A stretch of 64,000 bases of DNA from Brasenia schreberi (GCA_036023115.1 JAYKKT010000055.1:10068001-10132000), one strand, 5' to 3'; shown: positions 39,801-50,155, counted from the first letter of the stretch. Numbers and translations are program-made. Notes: generated by a model not told the origin, from the sequence alone.

Positions 39801-42800
39801 ATACAAATTGATTATTTTATTTATAGAAAAAAATATAGAGTGTGTTGTAAAGATTGCAAGGTAATTTCAGGAGAAAGCTTAACCACCCAACATTGACTTT
39901 TAGTTATGGATTTACAAGTTAAAATGTGGACAAAAAAGAAAATATTGCATCGAGCTATTCAGATTAAATGGTGGACCCTCAAAAGCGAGAAAGAAGGTAT
40001 ATTTAAACAGAAAGTCCTTCAAGGGGATGCTTGGAATTATGTTGGTGCACCTTGACATGTGGAACAATATGGCTATACATATTAGGAAAGTGGCGAAAGA
40101 TGTGTTAGGTGAATCTAAGGGAGGTGTACCAACACAAAAAGAAGCTTGGTGGTGGAGTGAAGTAGTGCAAAATAAAATCAAGGCTAAGAGGGCATGTTAC
40201 AAATTAATTATGCTAAGAAAACTATTGAAACTTTAGAGGTTTATAAGAAAACAAAGAAGGAAGTGAAAAAGGTTATCGGTGAAGCAAAAGTTAAAACTTG
40301 GGAGGATTTATATAAAAAACTCAACTCAAAAAAGGGTGAAAGAGATATTTTTAGGATAGTTAGGGCTAGAGATAAGAAAACTAAGGATCTTAATTTTATT
40401 AGATGCATCAAAGACGAGGATCAGAAAATTCTAGTGTATAAGCTTTTTAATGAAAATAACGATGTTAGTATTAGCTTAGGAGAGTTATCCAAATCAAAAA
40501 AGTATATAAACTACAATTTCTACAGACGTATTTAAAAGAATGAAGTCAAAGAGACTCTTAAACATACGAAGGGTGGTAAATCGGTAGGACCAAACAATAT
40601 TCCTATAGAAGTTTAGAAAATCTTAGGAGAAATTGGAATCACTTGGCTCACAAGACTATTTAATAAAATATGAAGAAACCAAAAGATGTAAGAGGAATGG
40701 AGAGCGAGTACACTTATACCCATATACAAGAATAAGGGAAACATTTAGAATTGTGCGAATTATAGGGGTATCAAGTTAATGAGTCATACTATGAAATTAT
40801 GGAAAAGAATTATCGAACGTTGGTTAAGACAAATATCGCATACAACAGAGAACCAGTTTGGATTCATGCCAGGAAGCAGTGTTGTCTGACGCGTATCGTA
40901 TCATGTATCGTTGGGCTCCACGATACGGGCGTATCGTATCGTATCGTATCGTATCGTACTTTAATATTAAAATAATGCAAAAATTAATTAAAAATTAATA
41001 AAAAATAGTAAAAAATCAGGAAAAAATCAAGAAAAATCTGATAATTGCTTTAAATTCATATAATGTAAGTTTAGTACAGATTGAGCATTCAACATTGAAC
41101 AATTGCATCCAAATTTACATATTTTGAATCCAAAAAATAAAATACAGACATAATTTACACTTTACAGTACACTACAGTTACATATAATGTTATATTTTAC
41201 AAATTGTAATCAGGATCATCAACTAAATAATCTTCATCTTCTCCTTGTTGCAGATCCTCATCATCATCAGCCATGCCCACACCTTCTTCTTCAAAATCAA
41301 ATTCTTCATCTCCATAATGTTGTTGCGCTCCTTCGAAATTAATCCAGGCAACGTCTTCTTCTGTTAGGAGGGCATTTTCTTCAGTGTCTTCCATAACCCA
41401 ATCTTCTAATATCTCAAAATTATCCAAACTTATTGGATCGAATTGACTTTCTTCTCTATTTACTTTTTTTAATTGCCTACGACACAAACAAAGATAAACA
41501 ATTAGTAAGTAATATTAACAATTGAAAACTGAAGTTAAATAATATCAAATTGAAAATTTGAAAGTAATACAACATTACCTTTCACGAAGGCGCATGTTAC
41601 AACGAATATAAACCAAATCATTAAGCCTTTTGTGTTCCAACCTGTTGCGCTTTTTGTATGGATGTGTTCAAAAACACTCCAATTTCTTTCACAACCTGTT
41701 GCACTACAGGTTTGGCTTAAGACTCTAACTGCAAAATCTCTAAGGTTTGGACAATCACTTCCAAACCTGTTCCACCAAACATCTGTAAAAAAAATATAAA
41801 CATTAGAGACATAATAATCCACAGTAATGTAAGATGCAACTTAAATATGAAAATAAACAATGTACCTGGACGCATCGTAGAGCGGTTGCGAATTGCAACA
41901 GGTAAACCCATCAAGTGAAGAGCATTATCATATATCTCCATCTCTCGATGTATCGCATCTACTATGCTCTCATCAGGGACTAATCTGTCGATGCATTCAA
42001 TGATTCCTCGATTAACCTCACCATCCCTTTTGAAGGTTGTTTAGTACCTCAATGATGGGTTTAGATAGTAGGCTGCTGCATGAATAGGCTGATGCAATTG
42101 TTTATTCCATCTACTATCAATTATTTTCCACACGGGCACATAATCTCTTTTTTTTCCATTAAAGTTATTTCTGATCGCTTCTTTTGCCCTGTCCATGGCT
42201 TCATAAAGGTAGCCCATAGATGATTTCTCCTCGCTGTCAGCCAATCTCAAAACTTTTACTAAAGGACAAGTAATTTTCAATAATCTGATACATGCATTCC
42301 AAAATGAACTTCTAAAAACCGTTTCTGCAATCTCATTTAACTTTCTGTTCCTTCTGTTTTGTGGCAACTCTGTAAATTGTTGTCACTCATCTGAGGAGAA
42401 CATTCTCTTTAAAGCTTGCTTCTGTCTCACAATACTCTATACAAATAAGAAGTTTGTTGCGAACCGAGTTGCAGCTTTGCGAAGAAGCTCTGCACCTTCT
42501 GTGTATCTCCTCATCATACACAAAACAAATGCATGGTTGTAAATGAATTTTGTAATATCTTGGCAACACTCAGTTGCTGCCTTTATTTCATCCATCTCAC
42601 CAATGTCCTCGAGGATGAGATCTAAACAATGGGCTGCACATGGTGTCCAGTAGAAAGTCCCATAAATATCAGCTAACTCCTTTCCAGCTGCTTTGTAGTT
42701 AGCTGCATTATCTGTAATCAATTAGACTACATTTTCTAGCCCAACCTCCTGTATAACCTTATCAAATTCCTCTCGTAGGATCTCTGCAGTGTGCCTCTCT

Positions 42801-45800
42801 TCTGACATATCTAGAGATCTCAAAAACATGAGTCCTTTAGGACAATATACAAGAAAGTTTTACAATGTTCTTCCTCGCCTATCGGTCCATCCATTTGCCA
42901 TGATAGTGCATCTTGTTTCCTTCCACGATTGTCTCAAAGTCGAATAGTATTGCTGCACTTCAATCACGGTCTGATCTAATATCTTCCCTCTCAACTTTTG
43001 ATAAGAGGACATCCTGTATCCTGGACCAATGTTAGCAATTGCATCTGCCATTGCTTGAAAATGAAAACTGTTTGCTGCATTAAATGGAATGCATGCATCA
43101 TAAAACCATCAGCCCACTGCAAGGTCTGCTTGATCGTGCAGTTATTCTGAAGCCATAGCAGCACGAATTCCTGGCTGAGCACCAGGTGTAGTGGAAGGAG
43201 GAAAGAACGAATGTATACTAGAAGAAGCTCTTCCTCTACTCCTTCCTGAACTTCCTCTTCTGCCACCTCCAAAGTCTTCAGCTGCAACCCTCTTTCCTCT
43301 GCTAGGTGCTCGCGAACTGCTACTACCAATATCTGTTCTAACATCTGAAGGCAAACTATCAGTGAATCCAACTCCAGTGGCAGTAGCATCATCAGCTTCT
43401 TCACACATCTGAAAATCATCCTTTTGTTGTCTCCTTTCCTGTATGCTCTCAATCATCTGCAAGCATTGCCATTTAATACATTTTGGCACACTTCTAACTC
43501 TGCCTGTGCATAGAGCAACTTCTTTTCTGGTTCCTGCTAGGTGGTGTTTCAACCTTGAAATTCCACCACTAACCACCTTTTCACAAAATAAACATATGAT
43601 TTTTAACCTTGAACCCTCAACTGGTATACCCCACTGTCATGCCGGATCATCAGACTTTGAATGAGAGTCTCTACCACCCCTTCCTGCCATCTCAATGGAG
43701 TACTTTAATTCAAACAAAAACCTGAAAATAAAAGCACTTTGTAAATCTCCCAATCTTCAAATAACACTCAAATCGAGTGTCTCCCACTTCATGAATGCAA
43801 TAAAAATCGTATACACACACTTAATTACTTCATATTTGGTCATTAAAAAAAAAACCAAAATAACACAAAAAACAATAAATATAAAGGAAAAAAATAGAAA
43901 AAAATATTAAAAATATACCTAAATCCAAGTTTGGAGGCTTGGACGGACACCGTAGGGCACGATTTTAGAGCTTTGAACACCAAGGAGGCGAAAACCGACT
44001 CTTAGGGAGCTTGAAGAACCCAAAAGGAGAGAGGAAACCCGCGAAAAATCGCGGGTTTCTCTCGGGTCGGGATCCTTTATAAGGGTCCCAGGGCGTATCG
44101 CCCGTATTGTGCGATACGGGCCGTATCGCACGATACGGTGCGATACGCCTGCACCTGCGATATGGGGCCCCGTATCGTATCGTGGTGGCCCACGATACGG
44201 ACAACACTGCCAGGAAGATCTACTGAAGCGATTCACCTTTTGAGACGTCTTATGAAACATTTTAGAGCAGAAAAAAAAGACCTTCACATGATATTTATTG
44301 ATCTAGAAAAAACTTATGATAAGGTACCGAGGGAGGTTCTTTGAAGAACTTTAGAAAAAAGAGGTATCCCATTGACATACATAAACCTTATAAGAGACAT
44401 GTACTATAGTGCAAAAACATGTGTGAGGACTCATGAAGGAATGATATACTTCTTTGAAGTTAATATTGCGTTACATCAAGGATCAACTTTAAGTCCATAC
44501 TTATTTATAATGGTGATTGATGAGTTAATACAACATATTCAAGATGAAGTACCTTGGTGTATGTTATTTACATATGACATCGTGTTAGTGGAGAAGTCTA
44601 AGGAAAAAGTTAATAGAAAATTAGAACTATGGAGAGAAACATTAAAAAGTAAAGGCTTCCGACTTAGTAGAACTAAGGACAGAATATATGGAATGTAAGT
44701 TTGATCATTTGATTATCTCAGAGGGCATAGAAATTAAAATTGGCACACATTGTATCCTCCCAAAAGAAAGTTTTAAATACTTAGGGTCAATTTTTCTGAG
44801 TGATGGAAGAATTGATGAAAATGTTATACATAAAATTAATGTTGGTTGGTTAAAATAGAGAGGAGCATCAGGTATTCTTTGTGATAAGAAAATAGTATTA
44901 AAGTTAAAAGGTAAATATTATAGAGCAACAATTAGACCTTCCATGTTTTATGGTTCTGAATGTTGGGCTGTTAATCATCAACATGTACAAAAGATGTTTG
45001 TGACAGAAATGAAGATGTTGAGATGGATGAGTGGTCATATAAGAAAAGACTATACATAATGCGGTTATTAGAAACAAATTAGGAGTGGTACCAATAGAGG
45101 ATAAAATGAGAGAATATTGTTTAAGATGGTTTCAACATATAAAAAGATCAAAAGAAGAACCTATAAGAAGGTGAAAAGCTAGATTTTGAGGGTATTAAAA
45201 GAGGTAGATGATGACCACAAAAGTGTTTGAAAGAAACAATAAAGAATGATCTAGCTTATTGTGAGTTAAATGCTAACATGGCACATGATAGGGCTATGTG
45301 GAAACAAAGAATCCATGTAGCCGACCCCGTCTAGTATGGGAAAAGGCTTAGTTGTTGTTGTTGTTGTAAAGAATCTGCAGCCGGTAACAAGATGTATGTA
45401 GAGAAAGAAAAGGAATACGAAGGCTGAATGCCGAAGGACTGTAGCGGACCAGCACCAATATTGAGTCAATCCTTAACCATGTTATGACACCATGTTGAAG
45501 GTTTTCTTGGTTCATTAGTCGATAACAATGAGGAAAAGAAGTATAGGAGGTAATTGAATGAGAGAACAAGATTAGAAGAATGTAAGTGGGGAAAAATAAT
45601 GAACGCCCTTCCATAAGTAATGTTCTTTTGTATGTCTTCTTTAGAATTCATTATCTGGATTTCTGGAAATTCAGAAACATGTCCCCTATGACTTTGCCAT
45701 GTTGTTGTACCCTCATGTGTACTGTGGCTCCATGGTGTTGTTTCATAGATTTCTTAATGCCTTGCATGGTGTGTGCTTTGAATGAGTAGCAAAAGTGATC

Positions 45801-48800
45801 GTTTTATAACTAATATTTGGATGAAGTAAAAGTTCTGAAGTGTAACGTGAGTAGTACACTTCCTGGAAGTAACACAAATCAAGCACACTATGATGCTTCT
45901 CTTGTGTCGACATATTGCCCAGAGCTAATGCTAAAAACTTGAGCATGCAAAATTCTTGTGCTTTCAACACTTCTTTGTTGCAGAGTAGTTCCATGTTACA
46001 TTTGCAGCATTCTTTTCATATGTTATCTTGATGTGTGACTACTGCATTTTGCCATTGTTCAATAATTGCTGTTGCTTCTGTCTATCTTGACTATTTTAGA
46101 AATAAGTCTTTTAGTCACTGGGAGATAAACATATGGTTATCTTCATAATAGAATTAGTTTCTCTGAGCTGTAGAAGTAGAACGCAATCGCTTCAGCTGCT
46201 ACACTCTACATTCTCTTTTGAATGGCTAGACTCTACATTATTAATGCACAGCATGTGCTTGACGAGTTAAAGGATCAGGTTTCTGAAAATTCTCACTATT
46301 AGTCCAGGGGGTAATCTGGGTTTTGGAACCAGAGAAAGTTCCCAAGGTTTCTCCTTCTGAACCTAACCCAAAAGTTCCCAGAGAGCGGAAGATCCAAAGT
46401 GAAATTTTCGAGGTTGCACCTGCTAGACGATTTGCAAGAATTGAAGGAAAGGTCCTTGTTGTAAGAGATGTAGATGGTGGTGAGTCATCGATGCAGCTCG
46501 ATGGTTGCACTGTAACAGCTGTGTCAGCTGGTAGTCTTTCTACACGGAAGTGGTATGTGATCTTTACTCAATTAGAGTATGTTCATTTGGCTGGTATTTG
46601 AATTTTGTATTACATATTTGTTTGTAATTCAGGGCTAAAAGGTATCCCATCAGAGTGGAAAACAAGAATTCTGTAGTTTACAATGGAAGTAAAGTTTGCT
46701 ATATTTATGTTGAAACTTCTTGGGAAAAGGAATCTTGGTGCAGAGCACTTCGCATTGCTTCTCGTGGGGACAAGGAAAAACTAAAATGGTATATGAATAT
46801 CAGCTGTGAATTCCGTCAGTTTGTGACATCCTTAAATGAAAAATATCCTTTTTCCCCAAAGCACTCTACGGGGTTTGCTGAACCTGCTGAAAAAACTCAG
46901 AAAATTGTTGTCTCTTCCAAGGTTCGTCTTTTCCTGAAAAGGCTTGGAAGGAAGGCATCCAAGGCAGACCCTGAAAGTCGAATAACTGCAACCAATGGAG
47001 AGAGAAGAAATGGTAACAAAGCAGGTGCTGGTCGAGACATCTTCTCCCAGAGCATCTCCTCTAATGCTTATCCGGTGGAGAAAGATACTACCAACCTGAC
47101 ACAAAGAGATTCAACTGTATCCCTATGTTCTGATACCGGAGCTGGTGGCAGAATTTCTGAATCTGGCACTTCGGAAGTTGATCCTGGCTCCCATTCTAGT
47201 ACTGAAGGTTATCATGAGAAGCTTGGTGTTGATGAGGGAACCCTTTCATGGAACTTACTTCTCTCAAGATTGTTTTTTGATGCTAAAAGAAGCCAAGAAT
47301 TGATTAACTTCGTTCAGGCTCGAATTCAGGTTTGTAGCGAACCCAATAGTTCATGCTTTTTGAATCTCAAAATAATGAGTGATCACTCTGCTTTTCATTT
47401 CTCATGTTAACATAATTGTTCTTAATATGAGCAGAGAACATTGTCCAACTTGAGGACACCTTCTTATGTTGCGGGAGTTACATGCACCAAGCTTGATATT
47501 GGAAGTCTACCGCCATATATCCACAGTATTAGAGTTCTCCCTATGGACATGAATGATGTATGGGCTGTTGATGTTGACATTGAATATTCAGGTGGTGCGG
47601 TGTTGAATATTGAAACTAGACTGGAAGTTGGTGCACCAGACTTCCAGAGAGGCATTGCTGGCACAAGTCCGGAACAAAATTCTGCAGATACAAATGCATA
47701 TCTGTATAGTTTGGAACAACTGGGAGATCAACTGGGATTGTCCCAAGATGCACCTGATAGCTTTATGAAGGGAAATGAGGAAGATAAGAAAGGTCATTTT
47801 GCATGAACAATGGTTTCTAAACTTGTCAGATCATTCTTCTGCCTTCGTTCTCTGCTTTTTTGTCTATAGTCTTCCCTCGTTTTTGGTTTGTTATTACTTA
47901 TGACAAAGCAAAACCTGCTGTTGTGCATTACTGGGAGGTGGAAGGTTTTACCTCATCCTCATTTCGTGGTTACTCTCAACTAGACCACAAGGGTGGTTGC
48001 ACATACATTTGAATACTCAAGACTCTTGTTAATGTTGCTTTAATGTCATGCATAGATTTGAGAGCCTAAGCGGGGGAAACTTTTACAGTCTTGTTCTTGT
48101 TTCATATGGCCCTGAAATTTCTTGGACATAGAGGGGTTAATGTAAGGGTTACATGTCAGTGGAATGTGAATTGATCTATTGACATCATATTTTATTACAT
48201 TAAAATTCTATTCCGAAATAGGCCTAAGGGGATCTGTTTTCCTATTTAAATCTGTTGCACATTTGAACTTTTGACCGATTTAGTTTGTATGACTGTTTTT
48301 TTCTTAATTCTTGTGTTATAGATGAGATTAAAAGTGCCAGGAGTACTAACTGGAAATCAAATTATGTATCAAGGTGGAAGTCCAGAATAAGCTCTCTTGC
48401 GGACCAAGTCTCACAGGTTAGCTTATTTCTTGGAATGAAAGAACAGATCTACTTAACGTTTAAATGACGATATTATACATTGGGCTGGTAATGATTTGGG
48501 TATTCTTGTTTTGGCATGCATAGGCTCCTCAGCAGGGCTCATGGTAAACTAGTTTGACGTGTTTAGTTAACAGAAAAGCCTTACCCTGATGTGTGATGTT
48601 TGCCCTCTATAGAGATGGCGTTTGGCTAGAACCTGGCCTCTCAAATAGTATGTCCAGTGAAAAGATTCGGTCAAGACCACTTGAGCTTGAACTTTTTTTC
48701 CTTTTCTTAAACAGTCAAGCCAGATAGGCCTCTCCTCTGCTCAAAGTTGTCCAGTGTTCATTGACAAGGATCGTAAGTTGGACATTTTTTTTTCTTGAAT

Positions 48801-50155
48801 ATCATGTTCTGCTACAACCTGTGAGCAGAAAGGCCCTCTAAGATAGTTAGAAAGGTAATGAGGTCTTAATATATTGAACCATAATATACAATAGTCTTGG
48901 CTTGCGTAATTTAAGTCAAGTCTCTTCCTGGTGCTTTATTAGCATGCATATTGTCTGAAATTTGTTTTACTATTAGTAACCCCTGTCAATATTTCCTTAG
49001 AACTGCAAGAATACCACAGCCTTATGCAGATCTTTTTTTTGGTGCTTTGATAATCCTGAGTCCAGATGCCTTTATCTTTAGCAATCAAAGTTATATTGCT
49101 TCGAGGAACTCTGAGGATTTATATAAACCCACCTCCTTCAGACCAGATCTGGTTTAGCTTTACAGCGATGCCTGAAATAGAGTTTGATCTACAATCACAA
49201 GTTTGCGAGCACAGAATTACTAATGGACAAATTGCTCTACTTATTAGCAATCGGATTAAGGTTCGTACATTCCGTGATGAGCTCTGATATTTTCTCACAT
49301 ATAGTAATCATGATATTTGAATGTCCGTGCACCGTAGTTGTTGTAATCCTGATGCTTCAATGTGGACATTTTCTGCAGGCAGCTCTCAAGGATAGTGTGG
49401 TTCTTCCAAACTGTGAGTGTATAGATGTCCCGTGGATGCTAGCTGAAAAAGATGATTGGCTTCCTCGAGATGCTGCTCCATTTATTTGGGTCCATCAAGA
49501 AGTCGGTGATTCAAAAGGAACTGACGCTCCTGATAGACGAGTAGACGGAGCTAAAAGTAAGTCAGAATCTGGAAGAGGAAGCAAAGAAGGCTCCACACGT
49601 CCAAGGGATGATGCTGAAACAGCAGATGCTGATTCTTTTGATTATCACTTGGGTAAAGCCAAAAGTACGGAAGAATCTGACAAGGCAAGCAGGGAAGTCT
49701 CTGGTATTCACCATGCTATCGCTACGAGTGATGCTGACAATCTGGGATATGCCGCTGACTCACATCCTTCTGATCATGAAGCTTCTTCACTGGATGCTTC
49801 ACCATCTATTTCAACCAGAGTGGCCTCATCGAGTCATAAACAGTTGGTGCACGATGATATATCAGATGACCTGAAAGTTCCTCTCTTGAAACGTGAAGAG
49901 AGCCAAGATGACTGCATTACTTGTAGCAGTAGACTTGATGTTTCAGATAGTTTTGGTGGGGCAGTTGTGCAAGGAAAAGAATATCCCACCAGTCATATCA
50001 CGGAGAGTGATAAGCCAAAGAAGTTTGGGAGGCGAGCTAAGATGATGGACATTGGTAAGAAAATGGGAGAAAAATTAGAAGAGAAGAGACGCCACATTGA
50101 AGAAAAGGGGAGATTGATAGTTGAGAAAATGAGAGGAAATGAAACCTTGAATTAG
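27688..50155 (+). CDS. ER-anchored PH-like/SMP-domain lipid-transfer protein (TEX2/Nvj2-like, DUF2404)
   Basis: Seven coding exons join in frame: 27688-27876, 46308-46552, 46633-47329, 47435-47792, 48322-48416, 49066-49260 and 49379-50155. All introns are GT-AG, and the total is 851 codons plus TAG. Residues ~4-26 form a hydrophobic N-terminal segment ([20 protein letters not shown]), a likely ER membrane anchor. Residues ~80-200 form the PH-like region, including [16 protein letters not shown]. The SMP domain starts near residue 350 ([15 protein letters not shown]) and runs to ~625 ([20 protein letters not shown]), with [19 protein letters not shown] inside it. A Ser/Asp-rich tail and a basic coiled-coil C-terminus ([18 protein letters not shown]) follow. 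SMP domains form lipid-binding tubes at membrane contact sites, and related plant proteins (DUF2404) are of this length. The start is fixed by an upstream in-frame stop. Intron 1 is 18.4 kb and packed with transposons, yet no exon is broken. Confidence 0.85.
29154..29668 (-). mobile_element. hAT-type 3' end remnant (unit X0)
   Basis: It starts TAGTGTTGCAAGATGC, close to the CAGTGTTGTC terminus of the intact hAT at 40877, followed by degenerate 'ccatatcat/gatacaata' subterminal repeats. Its right end runs into a sequence matching the stop-codon end of the hAT transposase (aatcaggatgatc, compare 41208-41222). It is interrupted there by a 1.37-kb insertion and continues at 31042. A second copy lies at 31385-31566 plus 34861-35235. 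Confidence 0.5.
29755..29778. repeat. TA microsatellite
   Basis: An (AT)n run lies within the hAT-like element, between its left subterminal repeats and the DnaJ fragment. Confidence 0.8.
30145..30400 (-). pseudogene. DnaJ-domain (J-protein) gene fragment
   Basis: Minus-strand frames read [19 protein letters not shown] and, after a frameshift, [34 protein letters not shown] and [16 protein letters not shown]. This is the J domain of the plant J-protein group with an N-terminal 'MVATFDVY' segment (usually DUF3444 proteins). The HPD motif that activates Hsp70 is HHD here. It is a short captured fragment inside a hAT-like element, without the C-terminal domain, and is not a functional gene. Confidence 0.7.
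31042..31195 (-). mobile_element. hAT transposase C-terminal tail remnant (unit copy 1)
   Basis: The antisense sequence aligns with 35090-35235 and, more distantly, with the acidic C-terminal tail of the intact hAT transposase at 41200-41390. It continues the unit interrupted at 29668 and runs straight into an exon-1-derived segment at ~31200. Confidence 0.5.
31196..31350 (+). pseudogene. Decayed copy 1 of exon 1 of the SMP-domain gene
   Basis: The segment from 'accatctattcatgaggc' through 'cataagaaggcaggcttcc' matches exon 1 from about 27768 across its donor into the intron. The frame keeps [12 protein letters not shown], against [12 protein letters not shown] in exon 1, then meets a stop (TAG at about 31269). 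The donor GT is changed to GC (AAGAAG|GCAGG). It lacks the membrane-anchor part and cannot replace exon 1. Confidence 0.7.
31567..31586. repeat. Target-site duplication, left, of RTE copy A
   Basis: The 20-bp sequence AGTTAATAACATTAATATTA is repeated exactly at 34841-34860 on the other side of the LINE. Joining the flanks restores the unit seen uninterrupted at about 29380-29440. Confidence 0.9.
31587..34840 (-). mobile_element. RTE-type non-LTR retrotransposon, copy A, full length
   Basis: A 3254-bp element on the minus strand lies between exact 20-bp target duplications. Its 3' end (left side) has a TTG-type tail, not poly(A), as in RTE elements. Its 5' end starts CGCCCATGTAAGGGATC, as in copies B and D. 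It has the expected layout of apurinic endonuclease, linker and reverse transcriptase. It inserted into the hAT/exon-1 chimeric unit in intron 1, opposite to the host gene. Confidence 0.85.
31640..34480 (-). pseudogene. RTE ORF (endonuclease + reverse transcriptase), copy A
   Basis: Open pieces in order from the 5' end: 33857-34207, the endonuclease with [11 protein letters not shown] and [13 protein letters not shown]; 32813-33712, the linker and RT start with [18 protein letters not shown] and YRGIKLMSH; and 31751-32749, the RT with [28 protein letters not shown] and the catalytic [11 protein letters not shown], followed by the [11 protein letters not shown] region. A TGA at about 32810 (TGG in copy C), a stop after KSGLS, and a small deletion in the endonuclease N-terminus near 34365 break the frame. 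The element copies itself by nicking target DNA and priming reverse transcription there. This copy looks recent but is not intact. Confidence 0.8.
34841..34860. repeat. Target-site duplication, right, of RTE copy A
   Basis: An exact repeat of 31567-31586. Its far side continues the hAT-derived unit (taacaaaataataatatca) as at about 29435-29460. Confidence 0.9.
34861..35235 (-). mobile_element. hAT 3' end and C-terminal tail remnant (unit copy 2)
   Basis: With 31385-31566, this forms the second copy of the unit at 29154-29668 plus 31042-31195. On the minus strand the frame 35070-35336 reads [20 protein letters not shown] and [15 protein letters not shown], clearly related to [19 protein letters not shown] and [13 protein letters not shown] at the C-terminus of the intact hAT transposase. 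It runs directly into antisense exon-1 sequence. Confidence 0.65.
35240..35590 (+). pseudogene. Decayed copy 2 of exon 1 plus following intron sequence
   Basis: Similarity to exon 1 starts at about 35240 (catgctttggaccatct), passes AAAGCCAGATTCCTTTGTGC and reaches AATAAGAAGGCAGG, where the donor is GC instead of GT. A one-base loss shifts the frame midway. Similarity goes on into intron 1 (35400-35590 against 27900-28160). The RTE locus B/C begins right after it. Confidence 0.7.
35600..38829 (+). mobile_element. RTE-type LINE copy B, 3'-truncated
   Basis: It starts with the same 5' end as copies A and D. It carries endonuclease sequence at 36262-36696 ([16 protein letters not shown]), linker, and RT up to the palm ([10 protein letters not shown] at about 38620-38655). 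It breaks off within RT at ~38829, where a second 5' end starts (copy C). Many stops are present. An internal 600-bp-period direct duplication lies at 36641-37830. The bases before it (gttaaagaa, 35591-35599) resemble gtaaagaa at 45366-45373 after copy C, so B and C probably come from one insertion. Confidence 0.8.
36641..37830 (+). repeat. Tandem direct duplication, 600-bp period, inside RTE copy B
   Basis: Positions 36641-37230 and 37241-37830 are nearly identical, with a 10-base filler (aggtagacct) between. Visible differences include c/t at 36660/37260, one a/t change near 37069/37669 and two changes near 37144-37160. The near-identity implies a very recent event, or an assembly artefact. 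Confidence 0.9.
40869..40876. repeat. Target-site duplication, left, of the hAT element
   Basis: CCAGGAAG is repeated exactly at 44210-44217. Removing the element restores the RTE reading ...TTCATGCCAGGAAGATCTACTGAAGC, collinear with copies A and D. Confidence 0.9.
40877..44209 (-). mobile_element. hAT DNA transposon, 3.33 kb, nested in RTE copy C
   Basis: It has perfect 10-bp terminal inverted repeats (CAGTGTTGTC ... GACAACACTG) and an exact 8-bp target duplication. Both ends carry clustered CGTATCG/CGATACG subterminal repeats (about 40889-40957 and 44092-44199), the usual transposase binding sites of such elements. A single transposase region on the minus strand fills the interior. The termini are intact and could still be mobilised in trans, but the gene is broken. 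Confidence 0.9.
41197..43690 (-). pseudogene. hAT transposase (BED finger, DUF659, dimerisation domain)
   Basis: From the ATG at 43690: a BED zinc finger (CLFC, then RLKHHLAGT), a Ser/Arg-rich linker, and DUF659 ([17 protein letters not shown], then [18 protein letters not shown]). [17 protein letters not shown] segment and an [14 protein letters not shown] region follow. The C-terminal dimerisation domain ([20 protein letters not shown], 41600-41720) is followed by a very acidic tail ending DDPDYNL. Premature stops lie after DDPA (about 43635), after MASE (about 43143), at AVG-stop-WFYD and before LITD (about 42723), and a one-base shift follows HIHTK. AT-rich gaps near 41500-41570, 41785-41870 and 43075-43140 may be introns. 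It is not functional as it stands. Confidence 0.8.
44210..44217. repeat. Target-site duplication, right, of the hAT element
   Basis: An exact repeat of 40869-40876 (CCAGGAAG). Confidence 0.9.
45374..46307 (+). other. Intron 1, distal part
   Basis: It starts with tctgcag, as expected for the unoccupied RTE target (compare aatctgcatag at about 28162). No coding region or repeat ends were seen. It ends in the splice acceptor before exon 2 at 46308. Confidence 0.5.
48417..49065 (+). other. Intron 5 of the SMP-domain gene
   Basis: The donor is CAG|GTTAGC and the acceptor GTCCAG|ATGCC. Skipping it joins SSLADQVSQ to MPLSLAIKV, the continuous reading expected of plant SMP proteins. It contains an exon-like segment at 48715-48772 with good splice sites that would shift the frame. 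Confidence 0.7.

Larger units (their letters stand above)
38830..45366 (+). mobile_element. RTE-type LINE copy C, interrupted by a hAT element
   Basis: It begins in the middle of the 5' leader (ctttgcatggccgg) directly at the break of copy B and shares B's private changes, for example ggttcttagaatatc and ctatgtttaca. Endonuclease (39483-39761) and linker (40194-40535) precede the hAT insertion at 40877-44209. RT resumes at 44218 ([13 protein letters not shown]) and continues through a palm with a mutated catalytic core ([10 protein letters not shown] instead of FADD) to a (GTT)n tail at 45351-45366. Many stops are present. Confidence 0.8.
27877..46307 (+). other. Intron 1, 18.4 kb, filled with nested transposons
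   Basis: The donor is GTAGGG after exon 1 and the acceptor is TCCAG before 46308. The exons on both sides are in phase 0. About four fifths of the intron is attributable to transposons or exon-1-derived duplications. The stretch 27877-29153 is AT-rich ordinary intron, with the first ~280 bases also duplicated near 35.40-35.59 kb. Confidence 0.8.

Noticed and set aside
43191..43412. A + strand ORF rich in Leu/Pro/Ser
   Set aside because: It is the shadow of the Ser/Arg-rich linker of the hAT transposase on the minus strand.
48715..48772. A possible extra exon of the SMP-domain gene with good acceptor (AACAG) and donor (GTAAGT)
   Set aside because: Its 58 bases shift the reading frame, and skipping it joins LADQVSQ to MPLSLAIKV, the continuous reading expected of plant SMP proteins. 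It could at most be a poison exon; transcripts would be needed.
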